Shown here: positions 1 through 12,609 of the stretch, piece by piece | How positions within the stretch are numbered: the stretch's first letter is position 1 | Layout of the letters: every line of letters begins with the position of its first letter | Assembly (NCBI GenBank): GCA_963082875.1 | Contig: OY720098.1 | Location: 6,758,001 to 6,822,000 of the forward strand | Length of the DNA: 64,000 bases | Direction of reading: 5' to 3' | DNA from: Corella eumyota | Lineage: Eukaryota > Chordata > Ascidiacea > Phlebobranchia > Corellidae | Made by a program: the position numbers and the translations under genes | Notes under the pieces: model-generated | The model's input: only the letters and a program-made list of their open reading frames with translations | The model's database searches: none | What the model was told of the DNA's origin: nothing

Positions 1-126
1 AAAGGTTAATTATGACGTTTACCACTCGATGATCAAACTAGCGTTTGTAAATCGGAAAATATTGATTTGTAATTAAATTTGGATAACAATTTGACACATA
101 TGTTATCAAACTAATGAATGTGAGCT

Positions 127-3100
127 ATGCTTAGTGGACAAAATCCAGTTAATATAACCCTTCAACGACAAGAGTTAATGAGAAACATGCAACATACTGG
201 AAACAATAGACAGGATAAAGGTAGGCGGACAACGTTAATCAGATCTTAGCAACCTGTGCAATTCAATGCTTTTAAATGATTACAGTACCTACTACGCGAG
301 GAAGAAATGTCTGATTGTAGGCCTATGATATTTATTAAGACTGTTACATGATTAAATTTAAGTAACTTAAAGTTTGTATTGGTTTGGTTTGTTATTTAAA
401 AAAACAAATGTAAACAACATGATAACATGTAAATGCAAATTGCAGAAAACAAAATATAGTTTTGTGTCTAACCAATGAAATCTCTGGTATAAACCTTTTG
501 CAATAAAAACACAGACTCTGTTTTATACTAAATTTAGGTGAGGTTAATTTTAAACACAAGGTTCACCTTTTTATTGGAAGTCAAGTTTAGTTATCAAGAT
601 TTTATATAAATGACTCATTTGTCTAATGGCCGTATTTAGTTATATATAATTCAAATTTTGTTTGCTTTTACATGAGACACAGGAACATGGTCTATTTACA
701 TTTAACTTAAATCACTCATTACTAACTACTTTATAATTGGGTCAATACTTTAGGTAAACAATTATTGAATACATTTTAATGCAGAAGCACCAGGAAGATC
801 TACAAGTACAAAGCGGGTTAAAATGAGGCATTCAGGGGTAAAAGGGGATAATAAAGGTGACTTGGAAACATTATTACTTCATACCAGAGTTCAAGAAGCT
901 TTTGCTGAACATCTTGCAAATTTGCTTAGTGATCCACTTGGTAAACTTTTTAAGCTGTGTTTTAATAATAAGCAAGAAATTTTGTAAATATTACAGTTTG
1001 TTATAACAAAAAGATTTAAGAAATATGCAATTTAGGGGGTGTCTTTTTGATTTAAGAGGGCTATCAATTAAAATTTTAAACAAATAAATTTTAGTCTTTG
1101 CTTGGTTTACTTTATTTATGTTGTACCATATATATATTTATGATGTAGCAATATTGGTATTTACAGTTTATTATGTTTTATTTAGCACGGGATTTACAAT
1201 GTTGTGTAACTTATGGAAAACCATGTGGATGTATTCGAAAATATATCATTGCCGGTGTTCAGTGGAAAGAAAAACCGATTCCTAATCTTCATATTGCACA
1301 AATTAAAGACAAGTATGTATCATACAAATAGTAATGCACCTAGTAAAAAACATTAACATTTGTGTCCAAGTTTTAAGTTTCTACAAAAAAATTATAAATT
1401 AATATTTGTTCTACAGTTAAAAAAATACAATTTGCATTTACAAGAGGACCAATGTAATATATATTTCACCAAAATAAATGTTGTTTACAGCCATTAATTT
1501 AATTTTCCTATCATTAGAAACGAATCTGTAATCATTGCAAATGACCGAGCATCTTTAGGTGACTCTCAACTTCAAAGAGCTTCAGAATTGTTAGGTATTT
1601 TACATCATGCTGCTGAACTGAAAAAGGAAAAATGTTACACAGTAAATACTGAGGATTCTAACGGAAAACCATTAAAGGAATTAAGGTGTGTTATTGTTAG
1701 CTTACAATGTAAGATACGAAACTTCTCATTTTTGAACAACAAAAGAAAATATTGTATATGGTAGTAATTTATGTATGTGATTAAAAAAATTAATAAATGG
1801 TTTACTTCTGTGTGTTTTGTGCTTTATGTTTTATATAATGAATAAACAAAAAGTGTAATTTATTAACTAAATGATTTTCAAGATTTTAGTATTTGTTTTA
1901 GGACTTTAAATATAGGGGCTAATACTATACAATAAATAACTTAATAAACTAAAAATTAGGTATTTAGATATTACAAATTTTACTTTTTATTGTTTAATAG
2001 GGGAATGATTGGTCTTGGTAATGGTCGTAAACGATCAAAAAAATATGAAGATTTTGTGCTGGAAAAAAGAGGAACTTTAAGAAATGATTATTCTTTGTGT
2101 GAGAAAGCTGCTCAAAAGCTACTTGGCTATTCGATTAATTTTCTTTACAAGAAACTAAGAACCAATCCTCAGGTGATGTTTATTTTTAGGGACTTTCTGG
2201 TATATATTAGATAATAAAATTCCTACAATTATGGAAGTTATTTTTAGTTTTTTTTTTAATTTTTTAAGATTTATCAGTTTGTATCTTATTGGTATAAAAT
2301 TTTTATAGAATTAAAATTTTCCTATATTTTTACAATTTTTAAATATAGTTTAAATAATTTAACTGCAATTATTCGTTGTTAAATTTTTAAACCACAAGTT
2401 TGAATATCAAAATCACTTTCTAAATTGTTTTTAATTACCGAAAACAGAAAACGTCTCGTTTGGTTGCGACAAACAAAGCAGAAAGAGCTTCGAAAATTCC
2501 ACGACATTTAATTTCTCTTCAACAATTACAAGAAATGGCCACCAACCAACAGAGCGCTGTAAGTTAATTCTTGTTAGCATGTTTGCCTGAGGCCTATTTG
2601 TTATTCTAATCTCAGACCGTGTTGTTAAACGTCATAAACTTTGCATAGTCATAACTCAGTTTATGACCTGCATGTTAATGCTTGGATGACAAATTTAGCA
2701 GAAAAATCTGAAAATACCAAATTCTTCTGAAATTTTTAAAATTTTCGATTAAAATACCTTTATTTTGACAGTGTAGGTAAAAACTATTTGTTTTTGGAAT
2801 GTAAGACATAAATAAATAAGGTCTGGTTTCGAAAGTTACTTGTTGATTTTAAAAGTAAAACTCTTATTATTATTCCATTAGTAACGGAAATCAAAATAAC
2901 GCAAACACTTTCACTTGCAATAAAAACAATGTTTTAAATGCAAGAAGGCAAACTCTTACTTTTTTGCGCTGTTAAAATAACTTAATTGGTGTTATGATTT
3001 AAAATATGTTGTTTAGTTAACCTTTATACAACAGAACTTAAGACTTTTAAACAAAATTTTTATTTTTAAACGGAAAGAATTTGTAACCTAGTTATTTACA

Positions 3101-6100
3101 CTTAATTAGTTAGCAACTTTATACTAAGTGTTAACTCTTTTTTTCTATTACATATTACCCATATGAAGACCACATACACTATTGTATTTTGTTATGGAAT
3201 TTTTTGTTTTGTTTTCATTTTATTAAAATTGCGTATTTATTTAATTTTACCATCAAGGCCTTCAAACAAGTAAAATTTATGTTTTAGAGCCAGTGTTGTT
3301 GTCGTAACTGTATTAGCTGGTTGGTTAAACACAGTTTCAACAAAATAGTGGACTGGAGAAGAAGATTGGAAGGAAGTGGACAAAGAGTTGCTCAGGAAAT
3401 TGTAGCCGAGGTTTTACTTGCATCAGGTAAAAATCATTTTTTTAAATTTAAACTCAGTTTAAAAGGTATTTTTAGTTCGGATGTTTTAAAAAAAAATAAA
3501 AAATCAATTTTTGTCTGTTAATTATAAGTAGGCCAAATTACAATTTCAAGAAATGTCTGGTTGAAATTATCTTACTCTAAAGTAACTATACAAAAAACAA
3601 GTCTTAGTAGATTAGTATTAGAAGCTTATTACTTACAATTTTTTTTTTAAATTTAAAACAATGTGTATAAATACGCAACATCTTAATCCTTAAAATAAGT
3701 GCGTGGGTGTAACATAAATAATTAATGGCTTATACATTACTTTATGATTTATAATAACAACATTAAATGTATATTATCCCGATTGTTGACTATATATAAT
3801 TTTTCTCATTAAGTTCTGAGATCAATTTAAAAATTTAAAAGTTTTAGAAAAATATTTTTACAATAATAATATTTGTTTTTAGCATCTTTGGATGGACAAA
3901 ACAGTTTTTGTCAGAACTTGGTGCACTGGGTAACCGGATGTAGTTTTAAGAAGATAAGAAGGGTCCGAGATCATCTGAAAAAAGATCCCAAAACTCTACC
4001 TGAACACGGACTTAAAAAATACTGGAAGGTAAAAAAACATGTCAAAAATTATTTTTAAATAGTTAATAGGAAATGTCATTCATGATCGTTGATAAAAACA
4101 GCGAAATTAAAAGAATTGACTTTTATGATTGAATTTTCGATTAATCATAGCTGGCAAACGACTTGTTGTGGTAACTGTTTTATAATGCCAACAAAGAGAA
4201 AATTAATTAATTCACAAATTCAATATGCAATTCGTGTTACTTTCTCATTACCTTTACTCAAATTTCACATAAAAAGGTTTAAAACTGATGTTTAAACGAT
4301 TGATTAAAGGCACCAAATGCGAAGGGAAGTTATTGAAAGCACGATAACTCACAAGATATATCCTTAATTACTTCCTCTATCTTTAACATTTGTTTCCTGT
4401 GTGTATTGTCAATCAAACAGCTAACTTGTTGTTGAAAATATAAAGCACTTGACAAATTAGTCAAATTTTTTAAGGAGGCATTTTTTAAAGTTTTTTTATT
4501 TTTTTACACATGCTAAACAATTTTTTTAAGGAGTATATTTTATAAATATTAATCTTTATTTACCTTTGCTCTATTTTTCACTTTATTTAGTAAGTTTTGT
4601 TTTTATATAGGCCTATAAAAAATCAGTTATTTGGATTAACGGAACCCCATATTAATTGGAAAAAGCACATGGTTGTTTGCACATGTCTACAATTCTAATT
4701 TAGTAGGTTTTACATATGTGTATATATGAATAGGATGTTTACGTGTCTTTTAACTGTATAAAAAAATTAATTGGCACTAAAAATACAGGAAGAAATATGA
4801 TTCAGTTTGACAGCTTGTCAATAAAATTCCAATATTTAAAAACAAGTAATTAAATTTAGTGATGGCTATCGTATTAGGATAAAAACCATATCTAATGTAT
4901 ACTCAGAATGTTTTTTTTTAATTGGCTAAATTGTGAATTTAATAGGTATTTGTTTTTATGGATGTTTTAGGTTATTGTTTAATTAGATAATGTTTTTATT
5001 TGGTTGGTTTAAATAAAAAAAATTAAAATTATTCCTTTTTTAATTGTTTTTAACTCTATTATTTAAAAATTAAAAATTCTTGTGCGAAGTTGTTTTTTTA
5101 ACAAACATAGTTTGCTCAAGGCTAGTTATATTTTTAGTTGTTTAAAATGTTCTATTTTTGTAACTTTTATTAATAATTAATTAACCAAAAAATTAAAATT
5201 TTTTTAACAATATTAATTTATTTTGTTACAACTTTTTATTAAATGACTTGCGACACAATTTTGTTAAAGCTATGGAGATTTATAGGGCTGGTAACCTCAT
5301 TAAATAGGCTACAGGTTATTTACTCTAATCCCCACATATTTTACATCTAACCCTTTTCTCCTTAGGTTGTATTTATACATAGTCACGTCATGGTCTTTTA
5401 AGTACTAAGCGGCCGGTATTTTGCTGTTTTTTAACTGTGTTTGTTTAAATTGCGAAATTTGGTTCTTTTTATAGGCCTACTTTAACGGTTTACTGTTAAT
5501 TTTGTTTTGATAATATTTGTCAAGATACAATTTATAAAAAAACCTAAAATTTAAATAATTGTAATTTTGTTACAAAATGTTAATGTAAAAAATTTTAATT
5601 AAAAAATTTTAAATAAAAAATAGAATTATATCTGATTAGATAAATCAAATTTAAAAAAAAGGTGCTGACATTTAATCTTTAAATAAATTGTTTTAAACTA
5701 ATCAATACTCATGTCGATGAAACAGGATTATTGGGTTTATAATTTCCACACCTGTCAAATGTATATCACCTGCTTTTAAATATACCCTTACACAAGCATA
5801 TGTGCCAAGTCAAATGGCACTAATTAAACAGTTACAATAATGTTGTTAACATAAAACTCTTTTTTATTTTTTAGGACAAAGTTCGGAATCAGTCCAAAGC
5901 TAATGACTCTGTGGGCAAAGGATTGTTGGCCAAAACCGAAAAGGAAGATTATGTTAATTCGGGTAACATGGATGGATTTCCGATGGGTTATGATGCAAGG
6001 GGAAATTCCCGGGATCACCCCGAAACGTCCACTCACATGTCGAACCTTAATAACAGCAACAACAGGTATACATATATTCAATGTTTTCTAAAAATACTAA

Positions 6101-9100
6101 AGGTGCTAGTTAAAATTGGCCTATTGTGTCTACTAAAGTGTATTACTTTTATGTAATTCAATGCTAAAAAATTAAAACCAGAGCTAATATACTCTATGAT
6201 TGTTGGTAAAATTTTTGTGTTGTTACCCCCTTTCTGTTTTTTAAATCTATATTTGTTCTTCAAGATATGACACTCCTTATGCACGTTCTGATACTCCTAA
6301 CCCACCCAATCAAACAATTGGCAATCAGAACATGATGAACTTATTCCAAGTCATGCCTGCTGCCTATAATGAAGAGGCTAGTGCTTTGTATCAACACATG
6401 CAGGATGCAAATGTTCACCAAATGTATTTGGCCACAAACCAACAGCAACAACAAAGTCAAAATGAGGGTATACATTACCCAGGGATACACAGAAATTATA
6501 GAATGGATGATGGTCAATATCAGGAAACGCATTCGACAGAAATTGACGCTCGCAATGCGATTTCTACAACTCACCAACACCCTTCCAGGAGTAGTGTAAT
6601 TATACAAGCCAGGCAAGCACTAAGGGAACCAGATCCCAATTATCATGAGGGGCAAGAGCATGCCGCCTACACACAACAACAACAGCAACAAGTGAGGCCA
6701 AAGGAGGATCCAGGCAAGTTTTACCCAGCTCCCTTTTTTAATATTCAAGATCCTAATGCTGAAAATGGGGCTCATCCCTATTATTTCGCCCCAAACAGCA
6801 CAAATGCTGGACAAGAAGGCTTTTTTCCTACAGGAATGACTCCATTGTTTCTTGCCCAAGCTCAACAACCTGAAGTGCCACAAGATAATCAAGATGGAAA
6901 TGTTCAGTCTCAATTCAGTGGCCAATCATTCTTTTTGCTCAGTCCGGCACTTCCAAATGCCCCAGACAAATCTGGCAACTTTACTGCAACTGATTTTGAA
7001 AACTGGAGACAGATGGGAATGCCTTTAACTCCATTTCAAATGTACCCAGCTTCATATTTCACCCAGAATGAGGATGGTAAAAATGGACAAGCTTGGGGTG
7101 CTGAGCAGCAACATTTTAGGTTTCCTGCTAATGATGCTAATAACAATTTTAATCCTGGAAATGATGCTAATTATAATGATGCCAAGAGAGCACAAGGATA
7201 CAACGCCCAACAACAATATTTACAGCCTGCTTTAACCCCTGTTGTAGTACAACAACAGGGTAGTTCCATGTTTCAAAATGTTGGCTGGTTTGCAACACCT
7301 CCTTTAGCACAAAACATGCAGCAAGATCAAAACGTAGAACAACAGAAAACTATCACAGAAGGAACAATGATGGTGAATGAGCAAGGACAGAGTTATTATC
7401 AACCAACCAAAGCTCAACAGATGCAGTTCCTTCAGCACTGGCCTCAAGCAATCCCACAAGAATTTGTTGCTTCAGATCAACATGAACAACAACAACATCA
7501 GCAGCAACAGCAATGGCAGAATGAGGAACAAAACAAGCAACTGTTTGCTCAACCACCTGTTGAAATGCCACAAACATCAGAGGTCCAACAACAACCAGTG
7601 TTAAACACTGTCATTTCAAATCCAGCAGAGCAAGTGGAAGCCGCTCACGATGCAACAATTCATGATCAAAACAATCTAAATGTTAGACCAGCGGATGAAC
7701 CGGATAGCAGTGAATCTTCACCAAAATGTGCTGGAATTGGAGAGAGGTCAAAACGATTCAGTCGGGACCGCCTTAGAGCTACTATTGATAGCCCTTGTCT
7801 GCCACCAATGACACCTTTAACACCTGCCCTGACACCAGCTATAGTCGAGCAAGCTAGTAGTGGAAAAGAAGGTAATTCATCGGCATCTTCGACAACAAGT
7901 CAACCAGTTGATAGCAGTGTGTTTCGCTTTCCTCCAACACATATCAGCAGAAGGGTTGCTGCTCTTAGGTTACAGGGACATACCAATGATTTACAAAAGG
8001 ACGATGACTCTAAAAGCAGTCCGAAAGAGCCATCAAAATCTGACCCTGCATCTGAAGCTGCAAAGGATGTTGATGGTAATGCACAGACCAAAGCAACTGA
8101 TAGTAGTCAAAGTGCAGTTAAGCCTGTTTCAGGAACACTTAACAGTGCATCCTTAAGTTATATTCCTGACGAGTTTTTACATAGCGGAAATCCTATGTTG
8201 GCAGAACTGAATGAGAAATCTCTTCCAGTTCTCAGCTTGCCATCTGCAACATGGACTGAAGATCCAAATACAGTTACTATCAAGCTCAGTTCACCACATG
8301 AACCTGAACAGCAGCTAAAAACTCCTACTCAAGCTCTAAACACCCCCACAGGTCAAACACAATCGTCAACACAACCCCTTAATACCCCTACGCAACAACA
8401 TCTACTTACCCCAACTTTGGGAACACCGACACCACAACTTAACACACCCACCCAACTTCTTAATACCCCAACGCAAGACATGGCATCAAGATCAACTGTA
8501 GTTGAAATCGATAACACATCGCCGGTTAAGGTTCTCTTGCCTGCCCCTACTGGAAAAAAGAGAAAGTTAGATTCAGAAAATGTTGATACAACTGACAAAA
8601 CAAATTCTACCAAACTTCGCTTTCACAATTTCACACCAAGTGACTTTAAAAGTGGTGAGGTCAATGTTTCAGCATTTAGAAAACCAAGTGAGTTTGTCTC
8701 AAACAGTCCAACAACTGACTTAGCTTCAAAAGCTCGCAGAAAACCCAGAAAACAGCTTAATCCACAAGTAACTGACAATCAAGAGCAAGAAGAAAAGATG
8801 TCAGAAAATGTTCAAGTGGATAAAACTAAATCGAATCCGAAGTCCCAGCCAACTGAAGTTATCAAGTCTCCTGAGAAAGAAACAGCCAACCAGATACCCA
8901 AATCCTTTGCTGGTAAAAATGCAGTTCCGGAAAACATGATTTTGATGCCATTTCCAACTCTTCAAACTCCATCTGTGTTACGGGGGATTACTCCTTTGTT
9001 TAGTCTTCCATCTACTTCAGGCGGTGAGGGTGGAAATCCATCGCAACCTGTTGTCCCCCAACTTAACACTCCTGTGTTTATTCCATCACTGAATTCAGCA

Positions 9101-11055
9101 ATGTTACGACGGGGTTCACCTTTAAAGTCTGGTACCTCGACTCGGGCCTCGGCTTCATCTACGCCTCAGTTTTTTACTTTCATGGCAAACCAAGGTTTCA
9201 GCACCCCTACCATGATTTTTACAACACCAGATTTTACTGATAAGTCTAGAGCCAAACAAACAAAACCAAATGAAAATGAACAGGACAAACAACCATTATC
9301 AGCTATCAAAAGAAAGGTGCCATCTTCTTTGTCGCTCTCGCATTCTATCAGAGATGATGCCTTGCAAACTCCATCTAAAATAAATGTTGTTACACCAAGT
9401 CTTGTTGGTAATTCTTCCACACCATCGCAGGTGTTTTCTTTCCAAGAGCAAGCATTTGTCTCTCATGTAAAAGTTGACAACAACAAAAGCACAAGTGAAA
9501 GTGCATTAAAATCGCCGCAGAAAGTTTCACCTAAGCGCAGAAGAACTGAGTCCGCTAAATCCTCGGATGCAACTGATGAAGAATCATCTGCTCCTCCCAA
9601 AACTCCAGTGCCCACTCTTGTTGTTAACCCTCCATCTGATGCAGAAGCTGAAGTTTCTCCATCTCCTTCTGGCATAAAAAAGAAAATTAAGTCACCCTTG
9701 AAAGAAAAAGTTACTGATAAAAACAAACAAAAGGTAAAATTATAAAAAAATTAATTACAGACATAACAATACATTTTATAATTTAAAAAAACTTAGTATT
9801 TTCTAAAAGGATATTTTTTTTACTGAATTTTCTGTTTTTTTTAGAAGGAGAAAGGAACAGTAAGAACAACTTTACATCGAATGAGGTCTGGAGGCAACAC
9901 TGACCTTCTCTTATCGATCAAATCCCCTGACAACAATGACATCTCTGTCCACCGTTCCCCGCTTAACACTCCATGTGGAATTCAGGTAATTCTAGTCACC
10001 AAGTTTTAAAATTAGTTAATAAAACTAAATTAATTAATATTGATTTATCTAGTAGGTAGTAAGTACAATTTTAATAATTTAAACAACCAATTTTACTTAA
10101 GGTAAACACACCTTCAATAGCGACTATGATTTCGGGTGCTTCTCCAGGGGCAGTAAAGTTAACTTCCCCCATCAAGAGGCTGCCCCCAAATGTCAGAGTT
10201 CACCCGCAGCCACTAATGGTGGCCCCAATAAACATGGCTCCAGGCTCAGCTGGTGTCAGCAGTCAAGGAATGGTAAGATTAATTTTTTTTCAATATTAGT
10301 AAAAAAGTTATGAAGTTATTTTTGTAATAAATAACTTTTATATTTATAATCGGAATTTAATTTTTTTTTTAGTTGCAAACACCAACATTGTTCCACCTTA
10401 TCAGTCCCTCCCAAGCAGCTCCTCCCTCTCCCTCAATGTTGGTTTACTCCCCAAGAGGGTTCTCTCGTGGATCGGGATCGATCTCAGCTGGAAGGTAAAT
10501 CAATTTCAAAAATTTTTTAAATTTACAAAATTTGTTACAATTTTTGCATTCTCGATGTCGGCTTTTTTGTAATTGACAAACATTATTTTAAATGAAGTTT
10601 TTTTTTATTCTGTAGTACACAAAAAAAAACTCACTATAATTTTGTCCTGTTTCAGTATAAGTTCACCAGCATTTGGGTTAATGCAACGAAGTGTGAGTGG
10701 CGCTCCAACGAGCTGCAGCAGCGCTTCTCTGTTCAAATCAGCGCTCATGAAAAAGTGGCCCGTGTTTCAATTTCCCCCCACCATGCCCATGACAGTCCCG
10801 GGGAATCCCCCAACAAGCAACAACAACGACGAAAACAATAACAAGACGACTGAAAACGAGGATAAACAAAAAAAAGATGACAAGTCGGTTGAAAAGGCGA
10901 GCGATGTTGCTGAGACGTCGGTGCCTTCTGTCAGCAAGGCGACACACTCGTCCGCCGCCGTGTCAGTCATATGTCCGCCTCAACCTAGAATGTTAGACAA
11001 ACTGTCAGGCGCCAACGACCCATGCCTGTCAGAAACGGCGCAGGAAGATCCTTGA
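127..11055 (+). CDS. Unrecognised large Cys/Gln/TP-rich protein, probably nuclear (14 exons, about 1,868 aa)
   Basis: Exons read as 127-220, 785-940, 1186-1312, 1518-1685, 2001-2172, 2448-2558, 3288-3426, 3883-4028, 5875-6065, 6265-9733, 9845-9985, 10102-10272, 10373-10494 and 10656-11055; phases match throughout and the sum is an open frame. The first eight exons (about 370 residues) encode a globular, basic region with two Cys clusters (CCVTYGKPCGC near residue 90; SQCCCRNC near residue 260) that could bind metal. The 3.5-kb exon 10 is low complexity: Gln tracts, then many LNTP/LQTP repeats and a KKRKLD basic patch suited to nuclear import. The last exons continue the TP/SP pattern (LQTPTLFHLISPS). 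I do not recognise the family. A nuclear, kinase-regulated scaffold or transcription factor is inference from composition only. The start is the first ATG in frame; an upstream exon outside the window cannot be excluded. Confidence 0.8.
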
Positions 11056-12599
11056 AATTTAAGTTAAGCAACGTTCAAAAAAAAGGTTTTGGAAATTGAA
11101 TAACAAAATTGAATTAAAAGAAGTTTTAAAGAAAGTCTTCTCTAACAGAGAAAAAGCAACATTTTTAACGACCATGTTGCTCATAGTATAACAATGCTTC
11201 ACACTTATGATGTTATACATAATACATATAACCACCATGTGGTACAGTTCCAAAATTAACGTTTTAACTTTTCTAACAACATTTTTCACTTAAAGTGATT
11301 TGGTGTTGTTGATACTTGGTGCTTCGCGATTATATTTTACGCATGTTTTTTTATTATCTGCCTGTAACTTAGTTGTATTTGCTTGGGATTGGTTTCGCTA
11401 TAAGGTTACTTTATAACATTTTAATTGAGTTTATTTTGTTGGTGCTTTAAATTTATGTTTATGTTACTTATGTGCGAGGTGCTAGTTTGTAAGAACTGTT
11501 AACTCAATCCATTGGTTATCATTTTATGAATGTTGTTTTTCTGTATTTTTATCAGTCGTACCCTACAACGATGAAAACCCTGAATTTTTGGCTTGTAAAA
11601 AATAGGTTAATAATTTCTGCTACAACAACATATTAAAAAAGCTTCTTAATTATTCGAGTTGTTGAAACCGCTCTACGTTTCTGCATTTAAATCTTGGTAT
11701 GAGATTTATTATTTTCTGGTTTTAGGTGTTTTTGATATTTTTACAGTACAAAAGTTTCATATATTTTGGCTAATTGCTCGCAACTGCCAAGGTGCTACTT
11801 CGTTACAGTTTCATATATTTTGATGTTGTCATTTTTGTTTCAAAGGTTTTAAACTATTTTCTCTTCAAACTTTTAGAATGTGTTTTAAACAAGAGTATAT
11901 GTATATGCTTACAACAAAAATTATAATGTTCTGTATAAGTCCCTTGATTACTTAGTTTTAAAATAAAAGTATATATTTTGATAAATTCGCGTTTAACAAT
12001 ATTAACCCCAAAGTTTTAACAAATTTTACTAAGAATTTGTTTTAATGTTGTTTGTGGTGCATTGTTTGCTATGTGCCGAGTACATTGATGCACTTATACT
12101 ACTTGTCACCCTTGTAAAGCGCTTACTAATTCAACATGTTCTAAATTATATTAATCTGTTTGTGTACATATATATTTTGTGGCGTCACATAATTGTTTAC
12201 TAATCATGTTACTTTGTTAATAGAATTACCCATTTTGTCGCTTATTTTTTAATGTTATGTTTAATATAAAAAATACAGTTCGTGTGAGCAAAAACCTAGG
12301 CTTGGCTTAAAACAAGATTTAGGTAGTGACGTCACGTAGCTAAGTATGTTGTAACAATAAGTAAGTAGTTCATTTAAAAATCCAGCCATAAACATAAATA
12401 AAGAACCTCATCTTCGAAAAACTAAAGTTTAAATCTTTAAACGCTCTGGAAAAGAAACCAGAGTTAAACTTTGCTGAATTGACAATATTGTATAAGAAAT
12501 TAAAAGTGAGTAAAAAATAAAAATGCAGTTTCTAATAATCTGTAGGTTAATTTTTTTATGTAGACCTAACAATAAAACATAACTGATTTGTTTTTTTAG
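11056..12599 (+). other. 3' UTR and intergenic gap before ODAD3
   Basis: No coding exon is visible. AATAAA poly(A) signals sit at 11962-11967 and 12397-12402, both suitable for the preceding gene. A perfect TGACGTCA (CRE/ATF palindrome) lies at 12327-12334. A donor-like GTGAGT at 12503 and a strong acceptor TTTTTTTAG ending at 12599, ten bases before the ODAD3 start codon, could mark a 5' non-coding exon and intron, or a spliced-leader trans-splice acceptor, which tunicates are known to use. Confidence 0.55.
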
Positions 12600-12609
12600 G
12601 ATCGCTGCC

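Noticed and set aside
7353-9726. Minus-strand open frames across the large exon of the first gene
   Set aside because: They mirror the Gln- and Thr/Pro-rich codons of the + strand exon and show no splice sites or family motifs.
12420-12502. Coding exon of ODAD3 upstream of the ATG
   Set aside because: One frame is open and reads like protein, but it has no ATG and cannot join the next exon in the ODAD3 frame; treated as possible 5' non-coding exon.
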